Assembly: GCA_021809755.1 (NCBI GenBank)
Contig: JAJZJZ010000007.1
Location: 1-46,198 of the forward strand
Origin: Thermoplasmata archaeon
Lineage (GTDB): Archaea > Thermoplasmatota > Thermoplasmata > Thermoplasmatales > Thermoplasmataceae
DNA: 46,198 bases
Reading direction: 5' to 3'
Shown: positions 7,981 through 15,924 of the stretch, piece by piece
Layout of the letters: each line of letters opens with the position of its first letter
Position numbering within the stretch: the stretch's first letter is position 1
Notes under the pieces: generated by a model
Told to the model about the DNA's origin: nothing
The model's input: the letters and a program-made list of their open reading frames with translations, nothing else
Database searches by the model: none
Made by a program: the position numbers and the translations under genes

Positions 7981-8385
7981 TCAGAACACCGACGGGACCT
8001 GAGAAGCAGTGTTGACCATTAATTTTGCTGCCTTGGTATATCTCATAATCTTTGCCATCGATCCCTTAAGCTTGAATTTCCCGGTCAAAATTCCCTTTAT
8101 TGGGTCTACTTCACCGTTGATCAACTTTTTCCAATTTCCAAATTTTCCTGAATAAGTGAATTCAGATTTTGGAATTTTATTCAGGTCATTTGTGAATATG
8201 TATTTTCTGCAAATTCCGTGATATAGATCGAGATAGAGATACGCATCTTCTTTCATGGTCTCATCTGCATTGATAATTAGGGTTATATCCCCCTCCCAAT
8301 CTCTTGCTGAGTCTTTGTAATCAGCGTTTCCATTTAGCTTTTCAAAATATGCATTTGCCCATTCTTCCGATGGAAATTTATACAT
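7981..8385 (-). CDS. SCP2-like (sterol-carrier/lipid-binding fold) protein
   Basis: 134 residues, no membrane segment. The pattern 'DWEGDITLIINADETMKEDAYLYLDLYHGIC', then a second strand set, then 'LINGEVDPIKGILTGKFKLKGSMAKIMRYTKAAKLMV' resembles the SCP2 domain, a hydrophobic-pocket fold, in particular the 'G-x(3)-G-K-(F/L)-K-L-x-G-(D/S)' C-terminal signature. It is the first gene of the operon with the alcohol and aldehyde dehydrogenases: its TGA abuts the next ATG. A TATA box ctttatttattc (8409-8420, minus strand) lies about 29 nt before the ATG, so transcription starts at or near it. The linkage suggests that it binds the hydrophobic alcohol/aldehyde handled by the two enzymes (inference). 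Confidence 0.7.
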   Translation of the reverse strand: MYKFPSEEWANAYFEKLNGNADYKDSARDWEGDITLIINADETMKEDAYLYLDLYHGICRKYIFTNDLNKIPKSEFTYSGKFGNWKKLINGEVDPIKGILTGKFKLKGSMAKIMRYTKAAKLMVNTASQVPSVF

Positions 8386-8408
8386 ATCTCAATTAAAGCC
8401 CAATGAAT

Positions 8409-8420
8409 AAATAAAGTTTT
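8409..8420 (-). promoter_or_regulatory. TATA box of the SCP2/ADH/ALDH operon
   Basis: Minus-strand ctttatttattc, centred about 29 nt before ATG 8385. The spacing predicts a transcript with little or no leader for the three-gene operon. Confidence 0.5.
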
Positions 8421-8621
8421 CAATCAAAGGGGGAAGATAGGCTGGAGAGGTTATATTTAAAGTATTCATCCAATCAACTAAAGGACATTGTTTGCTTTCT
8501 AAGCGAATAAATTCTATTGTATAATATAGAAGAGGATATTTCAAAACATTTGACTGAACCCACTAAGTTATCATGCTGCAATTTAGATAATATTTTTAAT
8601 GAACTTTAACTTATTCAGTGA

Positions 8622-10034
8622 ATGGATGGTTATATTACATGGAAGAAGATTATTGCAATAGCTCTTGTTCTTGTCCTTTCAGCATCCATTTTTTCATTTT
8701 ATAACCTTGAGAAAGATCGTATTGGGAGCACAAAACTAAATATTGTTGTATCGCCAATATATGTAAGAGGAAATTCATATGTTAAATTCCCAATTTATGT
8801 TTATAATCAGTTTGGAGAGCCCGTAAAAGGATTGGAAATTCTTTACTCGGGAACGGATGTAAATACAACTAACCAAAATGGGTGTGCTATTATCAATGTA
8901 TACCAGTGCTCCGGCTGTGCCCAATATGCAGGTACTTTATTCAATGCATATAAGCTATCCTACTCTACATTCTTTGGAACACATAAATTTGATAGTGTTT
9001 CTATTTTGGAATCTTTAGGGTATACATACTTTTCCGCAATGGTTCAATCACAATCAGATCCTTCTGAACCTGCAATAATGATCCATTACTTTTCGGGATT
9101 ATCTGCATCAACCAGCAACTATACATCATGTGCAACCTTAAGCTGCTATAAGAGCAATCAAACAATTCCTTACGGATACAATCCGCAGACAAAACTTCTG
9201 GGAACATACCAAAACTTTACTAATATAGTCATACCTATTTCAAGCTATCTTAAAACAAATGACAATTATCAATTCATCGTAGGTGGAACGTTCCCCCAAT
9301 ATCATTTTATCAACAGCAGCCAGGTAAGGAATCTAACAGATATCCAGAAGAACTACAATCAGATAATCTGGAATGATATCTTTCAGGTTGCCTTCATAAC
9401 ATCCATAATAATTCTCACAGGAATATTTTTCACACAACCCAAAATAAAGACAAAGAAAGGTGAACCATCGTCAACAAAAGAGAGCATCCTTTCACTGAAA
9501 GAACCAATGATACGCGGCATTATACCAGTAGGTACGGCTCTCCTAATAGGGCTCGGATCAATAATGATCTATTCCTTCTATACTCATACAGAACCTTATG
9601 CAGCATATCCCATATCAATAATCATTGCCGCATTGTTCCTCACTGGTTTCATGGCAATTCTATATTCAATTGGGTCATCTTCCAATAACCCTGAAAAAAC
9701 AAGAAAACTAATTATGGTTTTATCCACAATTATTGAAATTGCATGGATAATAATATTCACTTTTATGGAGATCATATTTGATGGTTCAAATAATGTTTTT
9801 TCTCAACCAACAAGCACGGCAAATTCTATTCTTTCATCAATTCAATTTTTCAATCCTCTCCAATATTCAATACTCATAATTGAAGCAATGACTCATCTAA
9901 TGATAATTCCAACAGCTCTTGCTCAAAATCTAACCGGATATGATTACATATTTGTAATAGCGGGTTCAATAATTTCTATATTCTCTGTAATGTATGTATA
10001 TATGATAACAATGGAAGACTCTTATTTTAAATAA
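8622..10034 (+). CDS. Multi-pass membrane protein with an N-terminal external domain, unknown function
   Basis: 470 residues. A first hydrophobic segment (residues ~8-27) is followed by about 220 mostly polar residues with many N-x-S/T sites, starting with a beta-rich 'VRGNSYVKFPIYVYNQFGEPVKGLEI' stretch of Ig-like or transthyretin-like type. This external part has clustered cysteines ('CAIINVYQCSGC' around residue 88 and 'CATLSC' around residue 170), which could form disulfides or bind metal. Five or six further hydrophobic segments follow from residue ~250. The topology resembles ABC-2-type permease partners, but no nucleotide-binding subunit is adjacent and I do not recognise a family. TATA-like gataatatttttaat ends about 23 nt before the ATG. 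It converges on the PadR gene (31 bp). Confidence 0.6.
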   Translation: MDGYITWKKIIAIALVLVLSASIFSFYNLEKDRIGSTKLNIVVSPIYVRGNSYVKFPIYVYNQFGEPVKGLEILYSGTDVNTTNQNGCAIINVYQCSGCAQYAGTLFNAYKLSYSTFFGTHKFDSVSILESLGYTYFSAMVQSQSDPSEPAIMIHYFSGLSASTSNYTSCATLSCYKSNQTIPYGYNPQTKLLGTYQNFTNIVIPISSYLKTNDNYQFIVGGTFPQYHFINSSQVRNLTDIQKNYNQIIWNDIFQVAFITSIIILTGIFFTQPKIKTKKGEPSSTKESILSLKEPMIRGIIPVGTALLIGLGSIMIYSFYTHTEPYAAYPISIIIAALFLTGFMAILYSIGSSSNNPEKTRKLIMVLSTIIEIAWIIIFTFMEIIFDGSNNVFSQPTSTANSILSSIQFFNPLQYSILIIEAMTHLMIIPTALAQNLTGYDYIFVIAGSIISIFSVMYVYMITMEDSYFK

Positions 10035-10065
10035 AAACTCGATGATTTATTTCCTCTTTCTCATC

Positions 10066-10434
10066 CTACCATATATTGATGAGAGAATCCAGAGCACTTC
10101 TCCATTCTTCCTTGAACTTACCAAGGTCACTTATTGCATTTAACCCTGAATTTGTTAGGGTGTAGACAAATTTCTGTCTGTCCCCCTGTTTTTGCTCTTC
10201 CCTTTGTACATAACCTTCCTCAACCAGGGAACTTAGGGCAGGATACATTGATCCTGGTGTTGGTCTCCATAGACCATGCGTTCGAATTGAAATTTCCTGC
10301 ATGATTTCATATCCATGCATATCTCTCTGCTCCAATATTTTCAATATTAGCGGTTTGAGTATGCCTGGCGGTATCATATTAATTGTGAATGGTCCACATC
10401 TGCAGTTGCATCGGTCTTTCATGTTGGTTCTCAA
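10066..10434 (-). CDS. PadR-family winged-helix transcriptional regulator
   Basis: DNA-binding repressor of the PadR family. The 122 residues contain the typical wing-helix pattern: 'LKPLILKILEQRDMHGYEIMQEI' (helices 1-2), 'PTPGSMYPALSSLVEEGYV' (recognition helix) and 'RQKFVYTLTNSGLNAI' (wing and start of the C-terminal dimer helix). Unusual is the N-terminal extension with 'RCNCRCGPF': three cysteines in CxCxC spacing that could bind metal or sense redox. A nearby upstream gene on the same strand (10568-10768) also has a CxC motif, so the pair may form a metal- or redox-responsive unit (inference). ATG 10434 is used; an ATG at 10422 would remove four residues but keep all cysteines. Targets could include the convergent membrane protein or the twin-palindrome promoter at 10773. 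Confidence 0.85.
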   Translation of the reverse strand: MRTNMKDRCNCRCGPFTINMIPPGILKPLILKILEQRDMHGYEIMQEISIRTHGLWRPTPGSMYPALSSLVEEGYVQREEQKQGDRQKFVYTLTNSGLNAISDLGKFKEEWRSALDSLINIW

Positions 10435-10567
10435 TATCTCTTATACATTTATTATTTTTGAAAAAATAAATTTGGATGAATTTCTGGAAATGTAAATTCA
10501 ATCTCATAGGAGAAGAATTAACATTACCAATCGAAATTCAATCCTTTAAGGTTAAGGGGGTTTTAAT

Positions 10568-10768
10568 TTACTCAACCTTTCCTTTTGCCTTCTCATTTAG
10601 TCTGGAAAGCCTCTTTTGGAGAACCATGATTTGTTCCTCAAGTTGCTCCTTGTAGTCTTCCAGATCTTCTGAGCTTTCGCTCATGTGCCTTTTCATTCCA
10701 TGGCCATTGCAGCCACATCTTCCTTCTTGCATTCTTTCCATTTGTTTTACCTCAACTGTATATGTCAT
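10568..10768 (-). CDS. Small Cys/His-rich coiled-coil protein
   Basis: 66 residues. The N-terminal half holds 'GRCGCNGHGMKRHM', a CxC plus His/Met cluster suited to binding a soft metal such as copper. The C-terminal half, about residues 32-60, is a strongly heptad-like helix ('DLEDYKEQLEEQIMVLQKRLSRL'-type; all Leu/Glu/Lys) and should form a coiled coil. The layout resembles the small DUF5320-type proteins often found beside PadR genes in archaea. It is the gene before the PadR regulator on the same strand, 133 bp away. The ATG is preceded by two AT-rich palindromes that contain its likely TATA box. Confidence 0.65.
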   Translation of the reverse strand: MTYTVEVKQMERMQEGRCGCNGHGMKRHMSESSEDLEDYKEQLEEQIMVLQKRLSRLNEKAKGKVE

Positions 10769-10772
10769 ACGA

Positions 10773-10796
10773 CTATATATAGATGCCGATATATCG
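10773..10796 (-). promoter_or_regulatory. Twin 10-bp palindromes at the promoter of the small Cys/His gene
   Basis: Two perfect palindromes, ctatatatag (10773-10782) and cgatatatcg (10787-10796), are separated by 4 nt (centres 14 bp apart). The distal one is centred 24 nt before ATG 10768 and can serve as TATA box. The proximal one covers the expected transcription start. A dimeric repressor bound here, PadR being the obvious candidate, would block TBP. Confidence 0.5.
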
Positions 10797-10939
10797 TCTC
10801 CAACACATCTAAGCGATTCATAAATGTCTGGATATCGTGGCGCTTCTTTAATATGTTAAATAAGTTTTCTTGCACATTTCCACCCATAACTAATGGAATT
10901 GTTCTGGATTCGAAATCGATTAGAATATATTTTTTAGAT

Positions 10940-11518
10940 CTATTCTTTTGAAGACTTTGGCTCCATATTCTTCACTCCCAAAAATGGAATCATGCAAATT
11001 ATGGATACCACAATTATTGTCTCCAGAATATAAGGGAAATCAGACTGCCCAAGGCTTAGATATATGATTGCTACCATAATAAAGACAAGCACATTGAATA
11101 TGAACATCAGAACAGCTGAAAAGAAACGATTTTTCACAGTGGCATTTCCGGTGGAAACATAAAACATCACAACGAATACCATGATAAATGATTCTGATGC
11201 AAAAGACCCAAGAAATACTGAAGAATTAGGTAGGGGGCTATCAATAAAATAGATTGTCATCAAGATGGAAAAAATTAGAAGGGAAAGTATGATTGAAAGA
11301 GTTACTTTAATGTTTAATCTATGAGGGATAAAGGATAGAATAAAACCGAAAATGGAAGAAAATATGGCACCGCTCAACAACCCCTCAATGATTATAGGTA
11401 TCTGGTCCACAGACCCCACATATGAAAGAACGGGAGATATGTATAGAATTAACCCTGCAAGTGATGTATTTACTATTGCAAGGGTAAATAGAAAGAGATA
11501 TTTCGACAAAATTCTCAT
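10940..11518 (-). CDS. Six-helix membrane protein, unknown function
   Basis: 192 residues with about six hydrophobic segments (roughly residues 7-29, 43-65, 72-92, 103-121, 133-155 and 160-180) and a short charged tail. No catalytic or transport motif is recognisable. The ATG overlaps the stop of the phosphoesterase gene by 4 nt (ATGA at 11515-11518), so the two are translationally coupled and probably act together at the membrane. The next gene on this strand is 171 bp downstream. Confidence 0.7.
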   Translation of the reverse strand: MRILSKYLFLFTLAIVNTSLAGLILYISPVLSYVGSVDQIPIIIEGLLSGAIFSSIFGFILSFIPHRLNIKVTLSIILSLLIFSILMTIYFIDSPLPNSSVFLGSFASESFIMVFVVMFYVSTGNATVKNRFFSAVLMFIFNVLVFIMVAIIYLSLGQSDFPYILETIIVVSIICMIPFLGVKNMEPKSSKE

Positions 11519-12987
11519 CTGTTACTCCTCCTAATTCTTGTGGATGCAACTGCAGCAATGAATATGGATAATGCTGAACTTGCAATCATAAACTGGTTTG
11601 TCACATACCATGGTACATAAGAATGATCATTTTGGATATACAAATCAGAACTGATTTCTGAAAGGTTGAATGCACTGCTTCCGTTTCTGCCGTAAGGTAA
11701 TTGTTTGAGACCAATCTGCAGTGGCATAGGAAACATGGATGAAAGGGAAGGGGGATTGCTATTAAGGGTGAATACAGGGGAAGACGGAAGTTGAAACTCC
11801 TTGTTTGACAAAATTTGCAAAGGAGCTCTTCTAATATTGCCGGACTGATATGGGAGATTGAAATTGAACATGTCAAGTGGAATATTACTCAAAGCAACGA
11901 ATCTGTTCAATGCTGGAAGTTCCCAGTTATAATCTATAAATCCCAGGATAGAGGCATGGTTCAAAATTGTGGAAGAAACATAATTTTCCTTGGAATATGG
12001 TGATATGAGGATAAACGGAATCCTCTGGCCAAGCATATGCCCTCCAACGCTTGGGGGCGCGATCTGGTCATAAAATCCTCCCCCCTCGTCAAAAGTGAGG
12101 AATATTGCAGTACTGTTCCATTCCGGGCTTTGCATTATGGCATCAATCATATAAATTAACCACAGTTCTCCCTTCAACATGCTATGGGGCGGTCCGCTTG
12201 AATAATCCACTGCGTTGCCGCCAATAGGCATTACATATGAAACACTTGGAATAGAGTTGTTTTTCAGTTCAGAAAGAAAGTCCTGCCAGCTTCCAAGTTC
12301 AGGTGTCTTCTGTGTTATACCGGATATATATCCCAAGACATTCATATCGCTGTTAACTGCTTTTGTGTAATATCCCCAAGATATTCCATGTGATTGGAGC
12401 TCTCCAAATATGGTTTCGGAAAATGGGATATATGGTGGCGGGCCATAATCATTTATCACAGGAGAAAATCCGGCCATGTTGTAGAGCCTGTTTGGGGATG
12501 TCTCTGATAACATACTCGCAAAATACATATCACCAAGTGAATACTCCTCTGCAAGGTCCCAAAGGGGAGCAACCTGCGATGCAGTATAATATGTCATTGA
12601 TTGGGGTCCGGAATTATTGTAGAAGCCATTCATCTTTCCATTATTCCAATCCAGGTGATATGCAGAATATCCCTCCACAGGGTCAGGGGTACTATATGTT
12701 CCATTGGGAACAGCCTTCAATTCATTCATTATATATTGATTAGGGGGATTAGTTATGAGATTAACAGGTTTTTCCAACGAATTAATAAGGGTCTGGTTTG
12801 AGGATGTGTTGGAATCGCAAGGGTATTTCCCAAAGATATTGTCAAAGGCATGATTTTCCATCATTATTTCAATAACGTGTGTTATTGATGTTTCTGTCTT
12901 TGTTGGTGATGTTGAGGCTGTGGAGTTATATGAAACAAAAATGGTGAAAAACATCAAAATTGCCAACGCAACAGCAACCTTCTTCAT
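11515..12987 (-). CDS. Secreted, membrane-anchored phosphoesterase (acid phosphatase/phospholipase C family)
   Basis: 490 residues: signal peptide (residues ~1-24), large external domain, and a C-terminal hydrophobic anchor (~460-480) with a basic tail 'RIRRSNR'. Motifs of the phosphoesterase family of phospholipase C and AcpA are present: 'EIMMENHAFDNIFGKYP' near residue 40 (metal-binding Glu/Asn/His), 'SETSPNRLYNMAG' near 160, 'TFDEGGGFYDQIAPP' near 300 and 'GQRIPFILISPYSK' near 320, followed by a histidine in 'LNHASIL'. It likely hydrolyses phosphate or phospholipid esters outside the cell. A TATA box gattatatcc (13008-13017, minus strand) lies 25 nt before the ATG. The next gene overlaps it by 4 nt. 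The gene diverges from the flavoprotein operon at 13071. Confidence 0.85.
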   Translation of the reverse strand: MKKVAVALAILMFFTIFVSYNSTASTSPTKTETSITHVIEIMMENHAFDNIFGKYPCDSNTSSNQTLINSLEKPVNLITNPPNQYIMNELKAVPNGTYSTPDPVEGYSAYHLDWNNGKMNGFYNNSGPQSMTYYTASQVAPLWDLAEEYSLGDMYFASMLSETSPNRLYNMAGFSPVINDYGPPPYIPFSETIFGELQSHGISWGYYTKAVNSDMNVLGYISGITQKTPELGSWQDFLSELKNNSIPSVSYVMPIGGNAVDYSSGPPHSMLKGELWLIYMIDAIMQSPEWNSTAIFLTFDEGGGFYDQIAPPSVGGHMLGQRIPFILISPYSKENYVSSTILNHASILGFIDYNWELPALNRFVALSNIPLDMFNFNLPYQSGNIRRAPLQILSNKEFQLPSSPVFTLNSNPPSLSSMFPMPLQIGLKQLPYGRNGSSAFNLSEISSDLYIQNDHSYVPWYVTNQFMIASSALSIFIAAVASTRIRRSNR

Positions 12988-13070
12988 TGGCGTTTATCAT
13001 CTGGAATGGATATAATCATTTCCATCTTTTTCAATGATCATTCTATTATTTCAATTAGGTATTCATCCCC

Positions 13071-14579
13071 ATGGCGTCTTCGGTTCCAGTTCTATATGGA
13101 TCAGCAAAATCAGATACTCAATACGCCTCGAAAGCACATTCCATAGAGAAGCTCTTAATGCATAAGGAAGAGGAAGAATGGGATGGCAATTTTAAAACTC
13201 GTGAACTACCCGTAAACGAAAAATTGAAAAAGCTTCTCTCTTCATTTTTTCCCATAGATCAACTCAGTTTCGCATTCGAGGACAGGATAGCATATTCATT
13301 TGGAAAATCATCCATGGAAATACTTGCTGCAAGACTGGGAAAATTGGGAGAACCTGTTGAAGCGGTTGTCTTTCCAGATTATGGAAATATAGAAAGTATG
13401 ATTAAAAACCTTGATCCAAGGAAATATGAGTTAATTCCTGTAGGTGGGACATCAAATGTAACCGGTGCTCTCTTACATTCAAAGGGTAAGATTAAACTTG
13501 CTGTCAGTACAAAGAATTTCAAGAGAGTTGAATTCAGAGAGAATTATGTCATTCTGGGAGCGGGTTACACTGGTTTAGAGGCAGAAAGCATTCTTCATGA
13601 ATATGGATTCACTCTTGGAAATTTCCCGGAATCGTTTGAATATTCAACCTTAGGTGGATGGGTCGCAACAAAGGCAATAGGTCAGGAATCTAACCAGTAT
13701 GGTGGAATGGAAAATATCATCATAGGGGTGAGGATGATAGGATCAGCAGGGTTCTTCAGGGAAGAATTTGTTCCCAGAAATTCAGAGGGTCTGGATTTAA
13801 AAACACTAGCCTTGGGTGGAGAGGGCAGAACAGGATTAATAACGGATGTTGCCTTCAAGCTTTATAAAAACCCAACAAGGAGGTTCTTCAATTCATATTT
13901 TTTCAAGAATTACGAGGAAGGGATAAAACAAATTTCTAAAATGAAATTTTACCCCAGCATTTTAAGGCTTTCAGACGAAGTTGAAACTTCAATTTCACTG
14001 GATGGGGAATTTAACACGCCGATGAAAAAACTCTATGAAGGTTATCTGAAGATAACCGGAGCAAGGAATGGTTCCATGCTCATAATGGTTAATAATTCTA
14101 TTCCATCACCTGAAATACCACGAAAAGCAATAAATGCAGGGAAGTACCCAGCCAGGCAATGGCTTGAAGGAAGATATTCAAGACCTGCTTTGGGAAATAT
14201 TCTGTGGAAGAAAGGTATGATACCTGATACGCTTGAAACGTCCACAACATGGAGCAACCTTTATAATGTTCACAAAGCGGTGCAACAGAGATTCTCGGAT
14301 CAGATCGAGAAGGAACATGCAAAGGGAATCATAATGTCGCATATATCTCACATTTACTCTTCTGGAGCCTGTATTTATTTCACATTTGTCATTTGGAGAG
14401 AAGATGATCAGATGAAACTACTGGAAAATGTCCGTGATGTAATAATGAATACATTCATAGAAAATGGATGTGCAGTGAGTCACCATCATGGTCCAGGTAA
14501 ATATCTGGAAAAATATCTTGACGAGAAGATAACTCCAATTAGGAAAAGGATATACGATCCGCTGTTCTCAGAGGATTGA
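13071..14579 (+). CDS. FAD-linked oxidase resembling alkyl-dihydroxyacetonephosphate synthase
   Basis: 502 residues, vanillyl-alcohol-oxidase-type FAD fold. The FAD region reads 'VPVGGTSNVTGAL', then 'VILGAGYTGLEAESIL' and 'STLGGWVATKAIGQESNQYGG' (from Ser192). The substrate half contains 'WKKGMIPDTLETSTTW' (around 380) and a triple-His motif in 'AVSHHHGPGK' (His471-473). The last two motifs are hallmarks of alkyl-DHAP synthase, which exchanges the acyl chain of acyl-DHAP for an alkyl chain in ether-lipid synthesis; glycolate oxidases lack them. The GlpD-like gene starts 4 bp after the stop and the lipid-kinase gene follows. TATA box tctattattt (13042-13051) is about 25 nt before the ATG. True alkyl-DHAP synthase activity is not proven; archaea make ether lipids by another route. 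Confidence 0.82.
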   Translation: MASSVPVLYGSAKSDTQYASKAHSIEKLLMHKEEEEWDGNFKTRELPVNEKLKKLLSSFFPIDQLSFAFEDRIAYSFGKSSMEILAARLGKLGEPVEAVVFPDYGNIESMIKNLDPRKYELIPVGGTSNVTGALLHSKGKIKLAVSTKNFKRVEFRENYVILGAGYTGLEAESILHEYGFTLGNFPESFEYSTLGGWVATKAIGQESNQYGGMENIIIGVRMIGSAGFFREEFVPRNSEGLDLKTLALGGEGRTGLITDVAFKLYKNPTRRFFNSYFFKNYEEGIKQISKMKFYPSILRLSDEVETSISLDGEFNTPMKKLYEGYLKITGARNGSMLIMVNNSIPSPEIPRKAINAGKYPARQWLEGRYSRPALGNILWKKGMIPDTLETSTTWSNLYNVHKAVQQRFSDQIEKEHAKGIIMSHISHIYSSGACIYFTFVIWREDDQMKLLENVRDVIMNTFIENGCAVSHHHGPGKYLEKYLDEKITPIRKRIYDPLFSED

Positions 14580-14583
14580 ACAG

Positions 14584-15924
14584 ATGAAGGAATTTTCTTA
14601 TATTATCAGGGAGAAGGACATAGACCAAGCTGATGGAGGTTTCTATGATGTTCTCATAATAGGCGGTGGAATCACAGGTGCGGGAATTGCAAATATACTT
14701 TCAAAGAATGGCATATCAGCAATTCTTGTTGAAAAATCAGACTTTGGTTCAGGGACAAGTCAGGGCTCATCGAAGTTGATCCATGGCGGATTAAGATATC
14801 TTCAGGAACGAGAATTCAGGCTGGTCAGAGAGTTGCTGAAAGAGCGTAACTATATCCTTTCCAATGTTAGAGATTCTAAAAAAATAAAGTTCAATATTCT
14901 CATAGGGGAATCCACATGGAAAAGATCAACCATCAGAACAGGTCTCTTTCTGTACAATCTTCTCGGTGGAAAACTTAAGATTCCGAAGTTCCATGAAAAT
15001 GGGGGAAAATATCCATCTGATTTCAAAGGTTATTTTGAATACGAAGACGGATGGTGTGATGATTCAAGACTTGTCATATATAATATTGTAACTGCACATG
15101 AAAATGGTGCAATATGCATGAACTATTCAGAATTCAAGTCAGTGGAAAAGGCAGGTGAGCATTACCTATCCTCAATATATGATTCAATCGGCAAACGATC
15201 AATACGCGTGAGATCAAGGATGATAATCAACTGCGCAGGACCATGGGCAGAAACAATAGCAAAAATGACGAATACCGAATCCTCACTGCCATTCAAACTC
15301 AGCAAGGGGGTGCACATAGCGGTGAGCAGGAGCAAGTTTCCCATGGATTCAGGAATTGCTTTCATGTCTCAAATAGACAGAAGACAGATGTTTATAATTC
15401 CTGCCGGAGAAGTTCTAATCATCGGGACAACAGATAATCTGGTTGAAAATCCTAATGATTTTGAGCCATCTATGGACGATATTGATTATATAATCAGGAG
15501 CGCAAAGCAGGTCATACCCGATCTTGATCAGAAAGATATTCTCACATCATATGCCGGTATTAGACCACTAATTGGCGACGCTGATGATCCCGGAAAGATA
15601 CCAAGAGATTTTGTGATTAAGACAGATGGATATGTAATAAACGTATTCGGTGGCAAACTGACAAATTATAGGGCGGCATCCAGAAAGGTTGCCAAGATTG
15701 TCTCAATGAAATTTGGCTTAAGGTTCCATATTAAGGGGATGCCGGAAATTTCTTATCAAAGACCTGAAAGCGCGGAGAGATTCGTTAATGAAATCAGGTA
15801 TGAGTGTGCAGTATTTCCGGAAGATATATTGAGGAGAAGGGAAGCTTTCAGGATCTACAGGGAAGATTTGGGAAAATCTGAAGAGAAGGCAGTAAATTCA
15901 GCATTCAGGGAGATAAAAAAATGA
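14584..15924 (+). CDS. glpD: GlpD-like FAD-dependent glycerol-3-phosphate dehydrogenase
   Basis: Oxidises sn-glycerol-3-phosphate to dihydroxyacetone phosphate, usually at the membrane and feeding electrons to quinone. The 446 residues carry the Rossmann 'IIGGGITGAGIA' (25-36), 'DFGSGTSQGSSKLIHGGLRYL' pieces (~58-78), 'INCAGPWA' (~219), 'TSYAGIRPLI' (~321) and 'FGGKLTNYR' (~356), all typical of GlpD/GlpO. It is shorter than bacterial GlpD (about 500-560), the loss being in the C-terminal helical cap. Middle gene of the operon: 4 bp after the flavoprotein and overlapping the kinase by 4 nt. In this setting it would supply DHAP, or remove sn-glycerol-3-phosphate, the stereoisomer not used for archaeal lipids. 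Confidence 0.9.
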   Translation: MKEFSYIIREKDIDQADGGFYDVLIIGGGITGAGIANILSKNGISAILVEKSDFGSGTSQGSSKLIHGGLRYLQEREFRLVRELLKERNYILSNVRDSKKIKFNILIGESTWKRSTIRTGLFLYNLLGGKLKIPKFHENGGKYPSDFKGYFEYEDGWCDDSRLVIYNIVTAHENGAICMNYSEFKSVEKAGEHYLSSIYDSIGKRSIRVRSRMIINCAGPWAETIAKMTNTESSLPFKLSKGVHIAVSRSKFPMDSGIAFMSQIDRRQMFIIPAGEVLIIGTTDNLVENPNDFEPSMDDIDYIIRSAKQVIPDLDQKDILTSYAGIRPLIGDADDPGKIPRDFVIKTDGYVINVFGGKLTNYRAASRKVAKIVSMKFGLRFHIKGMPEISYQRPESAERFVNEIRYECAVFPEDILRRREAFRIYREDLGKSEEKAVNSAFREIKK

